Source of the DNA: Aquamicrobium lusatiense
GTDB lineage: Bacteria; Pseudomonadota; Alphaproteobacteria; Rhizobiales; Rhizobiaceae
Reading direction: 5' to 3'
Length of the DNA stretch: 64,000 nucleotides
Assembly (NCBI RefSeq): GCF_014201615.1
Contig: NZ_JACHEU010000003.1
Location: 275,219 to 339,218, forward strand
Position 1 is the first letter of the stretch, and the number at the start of each line of letters is the position of its first letter. A model generated the notes under the pieces. It was not told the DNA's origin. It was given only the letters and a program-made list of their open reading frames with translations, and made no database searches. The position numbers and the translations under genes are program-made. Below are positions 1 through 10,617 of the stretch, piece after piece.

Positions 1-50
1 TCGATGCCGAGCACCTGGACCGTGCGACTGTTCTGTTTGTCCAATTGCAT
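1..50 (-). CDS. 5' end of a gene cut by the window edge, possibly acetone carboxylase beta subunit
   Basis: Only the first 16 codons are visible, starting at an ATG at 48-50 on the minus strand. A clear ribosome binding site (GGGAGG, 58-63) lies 7 bases upstream. The readable peptide is MQLDKQNSRTVQVLGI. The ending VLGI followed by D or E resembles the first beta strand of the hydantoinase/oxoprolinase fold (VLGIDAGGT-type starts), as in acetone carboxylase beta subunits. That assignment is inference; no catalytic residue is visible. It lies directly downstream of an AcoR-type regulator gene on the same strand, the usual arrangement of acetone carboxylase operons. Confidence 0.4.
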   Translation of the reverse strand, partial: MQLDKQNSRTVQVLGI

Positions 51-133
51 TGAATATCCTCCCTTCGAGACCACGTCCGCAATGTCGGGACAGGTCGCAG
101 GGGGGACTGTGAAGGCAGAACGGACAGGCCGGG

Positions 134-150
134 TGTCCGATTTTCGGACA
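134..150. promoter_or_regulatory. Palindromic candidate operator TGTCCGA-N3-TCGGACA
   Basis: A perfect 7-3-7 inverted repeat lies in the 365-base gene-free stretch 51-415, about 85 bases upstream of the edge gene. Extra copies of the half-site occur at once on both sides (CGGACA at 121-126 and 158-163). This is the layout of an activator binding array. The adjacent AcoR-type regulator is the obvious candidate protein (inference). The rest of 51-415 shows no convincing gene. Confidence 0.45.
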
Positions 151-415
151 TCCTGACGGACATGTTGCGGACGCGAAGAAACAGGGCGGAGCCGAACCCG
201 CCACGGCGTTTTTCATCGCTGCCGGATGCTTTGAGGCGAACCGAAAATGCAGTGAAAACAGGCACAAGGCGCGGGAAGCTGACATTCTTCGCAACGGCCG
301 CGCTTCCGGAAGCATTGCGGAAGATGTGCGCTGCGGTCGTGCGTCAGCACAAGAGGCCGGGCTGTTTCAGCATCTGGCGAAAAGGCGACGCCATCCGCAA
401 GCCGGCGCAATTCCT

Positions 416-2241
416 TCAGTCTTTGCGCCGGCGGTCAATGCCGTAGGAATCGAGCTTCAGATAGAGGGTGGAACGGGCGATGCCGAGCCGTCTTGCCGCT
501 TCCGTGAGGTTGCCGCCGGAACGATCGATGGCTTCCAGAATGTCGGCCTTTTCCGAGCCGCGCAGGGTGAAATCCTCCCGTTCCGCAGACTGGCGGCGCA
601 TCTCGGCCGGCAGGTCCTTGTCGTCGATGAGGCCGCTGTGCGACAGGGCATCCAGCGTCGCGACGAGGTTGGACATTTCCAGCAGATTGCCCGGCCAGTG
701 ATAGGCCTCCAGCGTGGCGAGCGCGGCTGCCGTGAAGCGCAGGCTGCGGTTGCCGCCGGTGCGCGCGTGGCGCTCGGCCACCATGTTCAGCGAGGGATGA
801 TCTCCTGCCGGCGCGTGCGCAGGGGCGGAATGACCAGCCGCGCGCCGGCCAACCGGTAATAGAGGTCGCCGCGGAACCTGCCTTCCTCCATGGCCTCGTA
901 AAGCGGCGTCGACGACAGCGACAGGAGCTTGATGCCGGTGCGCGCGCGGGCGCTGACCTGCTCCAGCAGGCTGAGCAGCAGCTTCTGCGCTTCCGACGGC
1001 GTGGCGCCGGGCCGGTCGAGGCACAGCGCGCCGCCGCTTTCGGCCAGTTGCTCCAGCATGGCCGAGCGGCGCGTTTCGCGGGCAAGGTCCTCGCGCAGCC
1101 CCTCATGGGTCAGGGTGGAGCAGTTCAGCATCTCGAAGCGGCCGGATGCCTGCGGGCTGGCGCGGTGGATCGCCTGTGCGAGAAAGGTCTTGCCGGTGCC
1201 GGTCTCCCCCTCGATGAGGATCGGGATATGCGCGCCGGCAAGGCGCTGGGCCTGACTGCACAGCTCGAACGTCACCGGGCCGATGCGGGCGATCCTGTCG
1301 AGCTCTGCGCCCGGGTTGACCGGCACCGGCCGCGTACGGCGCAGGGAAAGCATGACGCCAACCGCATCCTCGCCCTCGGCGATGACCTCCAGATCGGCCC
1401 CCGGCAGCGCGCCGGACAATTCCTCGGCGATCACTTCCGGCACCTGCTCCATCAGGTCGGGAATGCGGGCGCGCAGCGAATTGAGAGCCTCGGGATCGGC
1501 GCACAGGCGCCGGAAATCCTCGGTGGCGAAGAGATCGCGGCCGGCCCGGTCGAGAACCAGAACGGGATCGGAACTCAGCCTTGGGCGCTGCATGTGCAGG
1601 CGCTCCACCAGCCTTGCCCGCTCCATGGCGTAGTGGCGGCCGAGATCGGACTCGATCTGCAAGGCCAGCGTCGCCGACAGCGCTGCCGCGTTCATCTGCT
1701 CCACATCGTTCGGCCATGAGATATCGACGACGCCGAGCAGTCTGCCATCGGCCGGATCGGTGATCGGCGTGGCGGCGCAGTTCCAGCGGTGGATTTCCTC
1801 GCAATAATGCTCGACGCTGCTGATCTGCGTGGGCCGCCGCAGGTGAATGGCGGTGCCGATGGCATTGGTGCCGATGGCGGATTCGCACCAGCGCCCGCCG
1901 ACATGCAGGTGGTTTTCGCGGCCCCGCGCCTGCGTGGCCTCGTCGCCGGCCACGTCGAGCACCACGCCCTTGTCGTTGCACAGGAGCAGCATGTTGCCGC
2001 TGTGGTTCAGGAGATAGCCGGCTTTCTGAAGGGCTGCGCGGGCGCCGAGCCGCAGCCTGCGGGCATCGCGCCTTCCTGCGAGCAGCTCGCTTTCGCCCAC
2101 CTTGGGCGCGCTCTTGAGACTGGTGACGCCACTGCGGGCGCTGCGCTGCCAGCTTTGCAGCACAAGCTCTCTGACACTGAGAGGTACACGCCCAACGGCC
2201 ATGAACGCTTCCCAGTCACTTTTGGTAATGCTGGTGACCAT
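416..2241 (-). pseudogene. AcoR-type GAF/AAA+/Fis regulator, split by a -1 frameshift near 795
   Basis: Two reading frames join into one regulator of about 608 residues. The first (2241 to 787) starts at ATG 2241 behind GGGAGGAACAG. It carries an N-terminal GAF-type sensor (WCESAIGTNAIGTAI) and an AAA+ segment with Walker A GETGTGKT. The frame then hits a stop just after IIP. One added base would continue into the second frame, which carries the C-terminal Fis helix-turn-helix (RRLGIARSTLYLKL) and ends at 416. So a single base appears to be missing, from a real mutation or an assembly error. The AAA+ part is degenerate: there is no GAFTGA loop, and the Walker B region reads ALCLDRPG instead of ending in DE. 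The likely role is control of the downstream edge gene, possibly acetone carboxylase (acxR-like). The symbol is left blank because that is inference. Confidence 0.75.
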
Positions 2242-2363
2242 CTGTTCCTCCCGAGCAAATGGCGAAGACGGATCATAGTGCAGCATGCTTCGCGATGTAA
2301 GCGCGATTATTCTGGTGCTTGCGTAAAAGTGCATGCACCCAGGCCGGCAACTTTCGTTGCCGC

Positions 2364-3212
2364 TTATGCGGCGGCGCGGCCCTCCTGCGCGCCATCGCCG
2401 GTATCCTCGCCGTCCAGCCTGACAAACGCCTTGATCGGCAGGTGGTCGGAAGCGATCCGCGCCAGCGGCGTGTCGTGCACGATCACCGGCGAGACGATGT
2501 CGGTGCGGTTGGCGATGATGCGGTCGAGCGCCAGCAGCGGCAGGCGCGAGGGAAAGCTCGGCACCGCGCGCGGCATCGGTCCGAAGGCCGCCTCGAACAT
2601 CGACAACGCCGATCGGTCATTGAGACGCCATTCGTTGAGATCGCCCATGAGCACGGTCGGCGTGGCATCGCGGGCGTTCATGATGTCGAGGATCATGCGG
2701 GCCTGAAGCGTGCGCGAATGGCGCAGAAGGCCGAAATGAGCGGCAACCACGCGCAGACTGCCGCCGGCTTCCAGATCGATCTCGGTCATGATGGCGCCGC
2801 GCGGCTCCAGTCCGGGCAGCGTGAACTGGTGCACGTCGCGCACCGCGCCGCGCCGGAACAGTACCACATTGCCGTGCCAGCCATGCGATTTCGCCCGTCC
2901 GAAGACGGGCACCGGCGTCAGACCGGCCTCGCGTTCGAGCCTCGCAAGGTCGAGAAGACCCTGCCGGTCGCCGAAGCGCTTGTCCACCTCCTGAAGGGCG
3001 ATGACATCGGCGCCGATTTCATGGATCACCCGGCCGATACGCTCGGGGTCGAACCTGCCGTCCGTGCCCACGCATTTGTGAACGTTGTAGGACGCCACCA
3101 CCATGCCGTGCCGGCCGCCATGTTCGACTGCGGGGACTTCGCCCGCATGGTCGCGCCGCACGCGAAGCCGCTCCAGTATGCTGGCGGGAAGGCCAGCCCC
3201 AAGCTTCTGCAT
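2364..3212 (-). CDS. Endonuclease/exonuclease/phosphatase (EEP) family hydrolase
   Basis: A 282-residue protein with the EEP fold motifs in order: ASYNVHKC (metal-site Asn), IALQEVDK (catalytic Glu), AAHFGLLRHSR, LMGDLNEW (catalytic Asp/Asn) and SDHLPIKA (catalytic His). These are the residues of Mg-dependent phosphodiesterases of the DNase I/sphingomyelinase superfamily. The substrate cannot be told. There is no signal peptide, so a cytoplasmic location is likely. The start at 3212 follows GGGGAGACGAAG. It lies just downstream of a cardiolipin synthase gene on the same strand. EEP plus phospholipase D pairs are common in rhizobia, suggesting a phospholipid-related role (inference). Confidence 0.85.
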   Translation of the reverse strand: MQKLGAGLPASILERLRVRRDHAGEVPAVEHGGRHGMVVASYNVHKCVGTDGRFDPERIGRVIHEIGADVIALQEVDKRFGDRQGLLDLARLEREAGLTPVPVFGRAKSHGWHGNVVLFRRGAVRDVHQFTLPGLEPRGAIMTEIDLEAGGSLRVVAAHFGLLRHSRTLQARMILDIMNARDATPTVLMGDLNEWRLNDRSALSMFEAAFGPMPRAVPSFPSRLPLLALDRIIANRTDIVSPVIVHDTPLARIASDHLPIKAFVRLDGEDTGDGAQEGRAAA

Positions 3213-3317
3213 GATGTCTTCGTCTCCCCTGACTGCGCATGAATCGGGATTCGGTTCCTTAAGGTAGGCAAGCGCACAAGCCCATGCAATGCCTGCGTAA
3301 GGCTAAGCACCTTCCTG

Positions 3318-4775
3318 TCAAAGATAAGGCGAACCCAGCCACAGAATGCGGTCCACCAGCCGGCGGGCGAACGGGCGGGCGCGCAGTTCGGCAAGTTTCA
3401 CCGGGCGGGCATGGGCCACGATGGCCGCAATGCGGGCGTCGATCTGGCCGGCGAAATCCCGGTCGAGGACTTCCAGATCGATCTCGAAATTCAGCCTCAG
3501 CGAACGCGGATCGATGTTGGAGGAGCCGACGAAAGCCCAGGTGCCGTCGATCACCAGCAGCTTGGAATGATCGAACGGGCCTTCGTCGCGCCACACCCGG
3601 CAATGGCCTTTCAGGACCTGATCGAACTGGGCCGTCATCGCCCGGTCGACGAGCAGCAGATTGTTGGCGGCCGGCACCACGATGTCGATGGTCACGCCCC
3701 GGCGGGCGGCGGTGTTCAGCGCGCTGATCAGTTCCCGGTCCGGCAGGAAATAGGGCGACATGATGCGGATGGTGCTGTTGGCCACCGAAAACGCGCCCAT
3801 CAGCATCTTGTGGTTGCTTTCGAGGCTGGCGTCGGGGCCGGAGGGAAGCGCCCGCATCAGAAGCGGCGCACCGGGCTCCACCTCGGCGGGCTGGATTTCC
3901 CATGCCTCGCCCTCCAGCCTTTCGTCGGTGGCAAACAGCCAGTCCTCGGCGGCAATTGCGAATATGTCGGCCACGACGGCGCCCCGGATGCGGAAATGGG
4001 TGTCGCGGGCGCTGGCGTCGCCGGCGAATTCGGACGTGAAGCCCTGCCGGATGTTCATGCCGCCGGCGAAGGCGACGGCCCCGTCGACCACGAGGATCTT
4101 GCGGTGGGTGCGCAGATTGGCATAGGGCAGCCGCAGGCCGACGATGATACGCCCGTTGAAGACGCGCGCCTGCACCCCGCCTTCGCGCAGATAGCCGACG
4201 ATGCTGGGCACCGAATAGCGCGCGCCGACCGCGTCGATCAGCACCCGCACGGTGACGCCGCGTTTCACCGCCGCAATCAGCGCATCGGCAAAGCGCAGGC
4301 CGATCGCATCGCGGTCGAAAATATAGGTTTCCAGAAGAATGCTGCGTTGCGCGCCCGCTATCGCTTCGATCATCGCCCCGTAGGCCTGATCGCCGCTCTT
4401 CAGCATCCCGATGGAATTGCCGCAGACCATGTGATGATGGGTGAGCCTGTCGCCGACCCGCTTGAGGGCCGCGAACCGCCCCCCGAAGCGCTGCGCCACC
4501 AGCTCGTCGGTAACGTCAGCGCCCGGATGCGAGGATTTGCCGTGGCCGGCGGCAGAGCGCTCGGCGGCGATGTTATCGCGGCGCATGCGGTTGACGCCCG
4601 CCACGGCATAGATCAGCGCGCCGACGATGGGCGACAGCATGATCACGCCCACCCAGCCGATGGCCGAGCGCACTTCCTCCTTGGTCATGGCGGCATGAAT
4701 GCCGGCGATGGCGGCAATCACGAAGGAAATGACCGCCAGTATATGCGGCCAGTATTCCTGCAACACAGTCCACAC
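3318..4775 (-). CDS. cls: Cardiolipin synthase (phospholipase D superfamily)
   Basis: I chose the GTG at 4775, which gives 485 residues, the normal length for bacterial Cls. It follows GGAG at a good distance, and the first residues WTVLQEYWPH lead into the first of two N-terminal membrane helices. An open frame continues upstream to 4913 but adds an unusual leader. Two HKD catalytic motifs are present: THRKILVVDGAVAFAGGMNI, and DHSKLLVIDG with VGSSNIDPRS. The enzyme joins two phosphatidylglycerol molecules (or PG and another phospholipid) into cardiolipin at the inner membrane. It is followed by the EEP hydrolase on the same strand. Confidence 0.88.
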   Translation of the reverse strand: MWTVLQEYWPHILAVISFVIAAIAGIHAAMTKEEVRSAIGWVGVIMLSPIVGALIYAVAGVNRMRRDNIAAERSAAGHGKSSHPGADVTDELVAQRFGGRFAALKRVGDRLTHHHMVCGNSIGMLKSGDQAYGAMIEAIAGAQRSILLETYIFDRDAIGLRFADALIAAVKRGVTVRVLIDAVGARYSVPSIVGYLREGGVQARVFNGRIIVGLRLPYANLRTHRKILVVDGAVAFAGGMNIRQGFTSEFAGDASARDTHFRIRGAVVADIFAIAAEDWLFATDERLEGEAWEIQPAEVEPGAPLLMRALPSGPDASLESNHKMLMGAFSVANSTIRIMSPYFLPDRELISALNTAARRGVTIDIVVPAANNLLLVDRAMTAQFDQVLKGHCRVWRDEGPFDHSKLLVIDGTWAFVGSSNIDPRSLRLNFEIDLEVLDRDFAGQIDARIAAIVAHARPVKLAELRARPFARRLVDRILWLGSPYL

Positions 4776-5057
4776 GCGCGCAACGCTCCAAAAAATCCGC
4801 AGGCCGGGGGACGGTCGGTGGCCGAAATCTGACCCCCGTGTCCTGAGTCCGGGCGCTTGATGAATGGAGCGAGTATGAAGCGATGCCGTTGCGAAGTCCA
4901 TCGCCCGCACCACCCGTTCCCCCGGTGCCGGCGGGGTTTCACGCGCGGGCGAGCATCGGCCTTATGCCGGCGATGACGTGGATCGCCGGGGCCGGAAAGA
5001 AGCCGCGGCAGGGATCACGCGCCGGGATGCCGGATACGCGCCGGTCAGATCGCCGGC

Positions 5058-5435
5058 TCAGGGATCGGGAGCGACGGCGCAGACATTGGAGCGGGTGAGG
5101 AAGCGCTTTTCGCGGCCATTGTCGAGCGAGAACATGCCACCGCGCCCTGCCACCACATCGATGGTGAGGTCGGTGTGCTTCCACGCCTCATATTGGGATT
5201 CGCTGATATAGACGGGCGTGTCGCCGATCGTGCCCAGAAGCACGTCGCGGTCGCCGACGATGAAGTCGCCGCGCGGATAGCACATGGGCGAGGAGCCGTC
5301 GCAGCAGCCGCCGGACTGGTGGAACAGAACCGGGCCGTGATCGGCGATGATCTCGTCCAGCAGCCTGATCGCCTCCGGCGTGGCCGAGACTTTTCCGAGG
5401 GAAGTCGTGTCTCGCGAAGAAGCTTTGTCGGACAT
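5058..5435 (-). CDS. DUF779 family protein, partner of the aldehyde dehydrogenase
   Basis: A 125-residue protein with the DUF779 signature: FHQSGGCCDGSSPMCYP in the centre, then VYISESQYEAWKHTDLTIDV. The cluster of cysteines (GGCCDGSSPMC) suggests metal or redox chemistry, but no reaction is established that I can cite. ATG 5435 follows GGAGG. DUF779 genes very often sit next to ExaC/AldB-type aldehyde dehydrogenases, as here. The two genes are separated by a palindromic mosaic repeat. Confidence 0.85.
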   Translation of the reverse strand: MSDKASSRDTTSLGKVSATPEAIRLLDEIIADHGPVLFHQSGGCCDGSSPMCYPRGDFIVGDRDVLLGTIGDTPVYISESQYEAWKHTDLTIDVVAGRGGMFSLDNGREKRFLTRSNVCAVAPDP

Positions 5436-5496
5436 CAGAACCTCCTGCCGTCGCGTGAGCGGCGGCGCGGCCGCAGGGGCCGCACCGCCATGGCTT

Positions 5497-5599
5497 AAAG
5501 CGTGTCGCGATCTTTCAGATTCGCTCCTTACGCTTTAAGCTGTTGTATGTAAGCATGTCGTTATCCCGAAACCGGTTCCCACTTTCGGGCGACGTGCTT
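5497..5599. repeat. RIME-like intergenic mosaic repeat, copy 1
   Basis: The element contains two nested palindromes. The first is AAAGCGTG to TACGCTTT (5497-5537). The second has arms AGCATGTCG (5552-5560) and CGACGTGCT (5590-5598) around GAAACCGGTTCCCAC. A second copy with the same order of blocks lies at 45164-45260. Such mosaic elements are known between genes in Rhizobiales. It may fold in RNA and separate expression of the flanking genes. Confidence 0.75.
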
Positions 5600-5608
5600 G
5601 AGTGCGTA

Positions 5609-7126
<1,518 letters not shown>

Positions 7127-7275
7127 GTCTTCCTCCCAGAAAACAGCACCGCCTCATGCGGCGCGTCGAAGTGAAGTGTTTCCTTACCTGTGCTCCGTGT
7201 CAGCCCTTCGATGGCAGATGCTTCAGGCCAACTGTCTCAGCCTTGCGACACTTGTCCGTGGAAAAATGCCGTGGC

Positions 7276-7321
7276 TGTCCAAAAAATGGGCCGTCCAAAA
7301 ATCGGCCGACCAAAATGCCGG
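7276..7321. promoter_or_regulatory. Three imperfect direct repeats upstream of the aldehyde dehydrogenase
   Basis: TGTCCAAAAAATGGGC, CGTCCAAAAATCGGC and CGACCAAAATGCCGG follow one another at 15-16 base spacing, in the 212-base gap between the regulator stop and the dehydrogenase start. Repeats in helical phase like these are a plausible binding array for the Fis-type HTH protein encoded next door. No clean -24/-12 element was found in the gap. Confidence 0.4.
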
Positions 7322-7338
7322 CGGCGGAAAACCGCCTG

Positions 7339-8307
7339 TCAGTTCGCACCGCGCAGGCCGAACCTGCCGAGCTTGCGGTGCAGCGTGGCGCGTGACATGC
7401 CAAGCGCGCGCGCCGCCGCCGTCACATTGCCGTTGGAGCGGATCAGCGCGCGTTCCAGCACCATGCGCTCCGCCTGCCGCAGGTCCTCCGAGAAGCTGGT
7501 GTCGCCGCCGAGCAGATCGGCTGCGGGCAGCGGACGGGCCAGCACTTCCGGGGTCAGGCCGAGGGCGATGCGGGCCGAGCGGGTCGCACCCACCACCAGA
7601 TCGTCCCGGTCGACAGCCAGAAACGCGCCCGGCGCCTGATCGGGCGTCGGCGCCATCACGATGCGCGCGTCCGGATAGGCGAGCCGGAAGTTTTCCGCCT
7701 CGATGCGGCGCACCGCATCGCCAAGCGCCATGGCGATCAGGTGAATGAAGCTCTCGGTCAGGTCCGCCCGGCAGGACGAAACGTCGAGCGCGGCGGCGAG
7801 ATTGCCTTCGTGGTCGTAGATCGGCGCGGTGGTGCACGACAAAAGCGTGTTCTTTGAATAGAAATGCTGGTCGCGGTGGATGGTCAGCGCACGCCCTTCC
7901 ACGAGGCAAGTTCCGATGCCGTTGGTGCCTTCGCTCTCCTCGCTCCAGACGGTGCCCGTCCACAGCCCCCAGTGCTCGAACGTCTCGTCGTCGGCGGCAG
8001 CGCCGCGCCGCTCGATGGGCACGCCGTCGCGGTCGGCCAGCAGCACGCAGCAGCCGATGCCGCCCACCGCCAGATAAAGCCGGTCGAGGCTCGCCTGCGA
8101 GGCGCGCAGCAAACGCTCGACACGCTGGCGGGCGTGATTGAGCTCATGATCGGTAACCCGGAGCGGCGCCCTGCGCTCAGCCGGGTCGAGCTTGTGCAGC
8201 GCCGACGAGCGCCGCCATGAAGCGACCAGCGCCGATTTCGCGGCGGCGTCGGATTCGATGGCAGCGTGAATTCTGCTGGCATGCTGCGCAACTACGGATG
8301 CACCCAT
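7339..8307 (-). CDS. GAF-Fis transcriptional regulator (AcoR-like, no AAA+ domain)
   Basis: A 322-residue regulator. A GAF sensor occupies about residues 75-210 (GIGCCVLLADRDGVPIERRG; WSEESEGTNGIGTCL; YDHEGNLAAALDVS) and a Fis-type helix-turn-helix lies at the C-terminus (NVTAAARALGMSRATLHRKL). The AAA+ ATPase domain of true AcoR is absent, so it cannot remodel sigma-54 polymerase and probably acts at an ordinary promoter. The start at 8307 follows GGGAGGAGCCG. It precedes the aldehyde dehydrogenase gene and probably controls it (inference from position). Confidence 0.82.
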   Translation of the reverse strand: MGASVVAQHASRIHAAIESDAAAKSALVASWRRSSALHKLDPAERRAPLRVTDHELNHARQRVERLLRASQASLDRLYLAVGGIGCCVLLADRDGVPIERRGAAADDETFEHWGLWTGTVWSEESEGTNGIGTCLVEGRALTIHRDQHFYSKNTLLSCTTAPIYDHEGNLAAALDVSSCRADLTESFIHLIAMALGDAVRRIEAENFRLAYPDARIVMAPTPDQAPGAFLAVDRDDLVVGATRSARIALGLTPEVLARPLPAADLLGGDTSFSEDLRQAERMVLERALIRSNGNVTAAARALGMSRATLHRKLGRFGLRGAN

Positions 8308-8532
8308 CGGCTCCTCCCGGGCGGCTTCCTTTGCCTCACAAAACGCCGTGCGTTGCTTCAGGAGTTACGCATCAGCGCATTGTTCCGAGGCCTGTTCCTG
8401 TCCGGGCATCCTCCACCCTGCCCGGCATTGCCTCAGGGGCCGTCACAGGCCCTTCCTTCGAGTGTAGCCTCCGGTCCGGTTACTTGCAAATCCGACCAAG
8501 GGAGCATGCCGGGCGCACACGCAGAATTGAAG

Positions 8533-10617
8533 TCAGTCCGCCTCGGGCAGCCAGATCATGAACGCGGTGCCTTTGCCGGGTTCGCTTTCGACCATGATCT
8601 TGCCGCCCTGACGGTCGATCAGCTTCCGGGTGATCGACAGGCCAAGGCCGGTGCCTTCGCGGCGCTTGGTGGTGAAGAAGGGATCGAAGGCCTTGCGCAG
8701 CGTTTCCGCCGACATGCCGATGCCGGTGTCGGCCACGGTGATGGTGAGGCCGCTGCGCCCCTCCATTTCAGTGTCCCGGGTCGCCAGCGTCAGCCTGCCG
8801 CCGTCAGGCATGGCGTGGAGCGCGTTGACGATGAGATTGACGAGCACCTGCTGCAGCTCGGTGCGGTTCATCAGCACCATGCGCTGCGCCTGCTGCCGGC
8901 GTTCGACGGAAACGCGGCTGCGGTTGAGAAGGTGCTGCACCAGCGGCAGGCAATCGGTGATCACGTCGTCGGGCGCATGGCGCTCCACATAGCCGGCATA
9001 TTCCTCCGGCTTGGCGAACTGAAGCAGGCGGGTGACGATCTGGCTGATGCGGTGGATCTGCTCGTCCAGCAGCCTGAACTCTGTGCCGGCCTCGCGCGCC
9101 TTGTCGCCCATCACCGCGCGGATGACTTCCAGATTGCCCTGCATGACGGCGATGGGATTGTTGATTTCATGCGCCACGCCGGCGGTGATCTCGCCGATGG
9201 CGGCCAGCTTCTCCGACATGATGAGCTGGCGCGTTGTGGCCTCAAGCTGGCGGTTGGCGAGTTCCAGTTCACGCGTGCGCTCCTCCACGCGGATGTTGAG
9301 CTCATCGTTCCAGGCGCGCAGCTTGGCGTCGCGCGCCTGTAACTGGTCGAGCAGATTGTCGAGGTGGATGGCGACGCGGCCGATCTCGTCGCGCGCCTGG
9401 CGAACGCCGGTGCGCGCGCCGAGGTCGCCGCTTTCCACCCGCGCAATGGTGCCGGTCATGCGCTCCAGCGGCAGGAACACGGAGCCCGCCCAGCGCAGGA
9501 AAACCGGAACGCTGACGGCGGTGATGGCAAGGAAGGCCAGAAGGATGGTGATCAGCGTCTCGTGCTTGGCCTGCGTGAAGGGCGCTTCCAGAAAACCGAC
9601 ATAGAGCATGCCGACGCGGTTGCCGTAGCTGTCGGTCACCGGCTCATAGGCGGAAATGTACCAGTCGTTGACGACGAAGGCGCTGTCGAGCCAGGTGCGG
9701 CCCTTGTCCAGCACCGCCGCGCGCACGATGGCCGAAACGCGGGTGCCGAGCGCGCGCCGCCCCTCGAACAGGCGCACATTGGTGCTCACCCGCACATCGT
9801 CCACGAACAGCGTGGCCGTGCCCTGACTGCCTTCGGGCAGGCTGGCTTCGCGGTAGACGAGATCGTTGATCGTGTCGATGAATTCCAGATTCTGGTTGAG
9901 CAGCAATCCGCCCACCAGCGCGCCCTGCCGCCCGTCGGCAAGCCGGGCCGGGCCGGCGGAATGGATCACCATGCCGCGCGTTTCCTCGTCGCGGTCGGTC
10001 GGCACGGCATTGGGCGTCGGCACCAGCTCCACGCGCGCCCGTTCCACAAGTGCCGGCGAGAACACGGCCAGATCGGCACTTTCAAAGATGTCGATGGCGG
10101 TGGAAGGCCGCCCTTCCAGCGCGCCCTGAATGATCGGCCAGTCGGCGCGGGGCACACCTGAGGCCATGTCGCGGGCGGTCGCTGCGATCCTGCCCTGCTC
10201 GTCGACGAGATAAAGGAAGTCGAAGCCCAGCGCCTGCCGCTGCTCTTCCAGCAGATCGCGCAGCACGGCGGGCGTCCGGGCCTGCGGTTCAACGGCGTCC
10301 CGGTAGCGCGCCGATCCGCTGAGGGCTGCCATGCGCTCGCCGGTGTTTTCCAGCAGCCGCTCCAGATACTGATGCGCGATGGTGAGATCGCCATTGACCT
10401 TCGAGATCAGCGCGGCATCGAACTTGGAATTCCAGCGCAGGATGGTGACGCCCAGAAGCAGCGGCAAAAGCACCAGCGTCGGCAGAAGCGCGATGGCCAG
10501 AAGGCGGACGCGAACCGAGCGCGCTGCACTCATGCGGCCGGGTTGCGGCCCTCTTCGGTTCGGCCCGTTCTGGTCCGGCTTGCTCTGGTCCGGTGAAGGC
10601 CCTTGCGTGTCAGACAT
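8533..10617 (-). CDS. Cache-domain sensor histidine kinase
   Basis: A 694-residue membrane kinase. A Pro/Gln-rich N-terminus precedes a first membrane helix at about 37-61, then a large periplasmic Cache-type sensor, a second helix near 355-380, a HAMP linker (RMTGTIARVESGDLGAR), a HisKA box with phosphorylated His (GVAHEINNPIAVMQ), and an ATPase domain with N (VNLIVNALHAMPDGG), G1 (ADTGIGMS) and G2 (EGTGLGLSITRKL) boxes. The signal is probably a small organic ligand, as for related Cache kinases; its identity is unknown. The start overlaps the end of the response regulator gene by 8 bases, so the two proteins are translationally coupled. Confidence 0.92.
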   Translation of the reverse strand: MSDTQGPSPDQSKPDQNGPNRRGPQPGRMSAARSVRVRLLAIALLPTLVLLPLLLGVTILRWNSKFDAALISKVNGDLTIAHQYLERLLENTGERMAALSGSARYRDAVEPQARTPAVLRDLLEEQRQALGFDFLYLVDEQGRIAATARDMASGVPRADWPIIQGALEGRPSTAIDIFESADLAVFSPALVERARVELVPTPNAVPTDRDEETRGMVIHSAGPARLADGRQGALVGGLLLNQNLEFIDTINDLVYREASLPEGSQGTATLFVDDVRVSTNVRLFEGRRALGTRVSAIVRAAVLDKGRTWLDSAFVVNDWYISAYEPVTDSYGNRVGMLYVGFLEAPFTQAKHETLITILLAFLAITAVSVPVFLRWAGSVFLPLERMTGTIARVESGDLGARTGVRQARDEIGRVAIHLDNLLDQLQARDAKLRAWNDELNIRVEERTRELELANRQLEATTRQLIMSEKLAAIGEITAGVAHEINNPIAVMQGNLEVIRAVMGDKAREAGTEFRLLDEQIHRISQIVTRLLQFAKPEEYAGYVERHAPDDVITDCLPLVQHLLNRSRVSVERRQQAQRMVLMNRTELQQVLVNLIVNALHAMPDGGRLTLATRDTEMEGRSGLTITVADTGIGMSAETLRKAFDPFFTTKRREGTGLGLSITRKLIDRQGGKIMVESEPGKGTAFMIWLPEAD

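Noticed and set aside
79..93. Sigma-54 -24/-12 promoter before the edge gene
   Set aside because: TTGC is present but the -24 box reads TG instead of GG, and the adjacent regulator lacks the GAFTGA loop.
3411..4832. A 473-codon plus-strand frame over the cardiolipin synthase
   Set aside because: Antisense shadow; both HKD motifs are on the minus strand.
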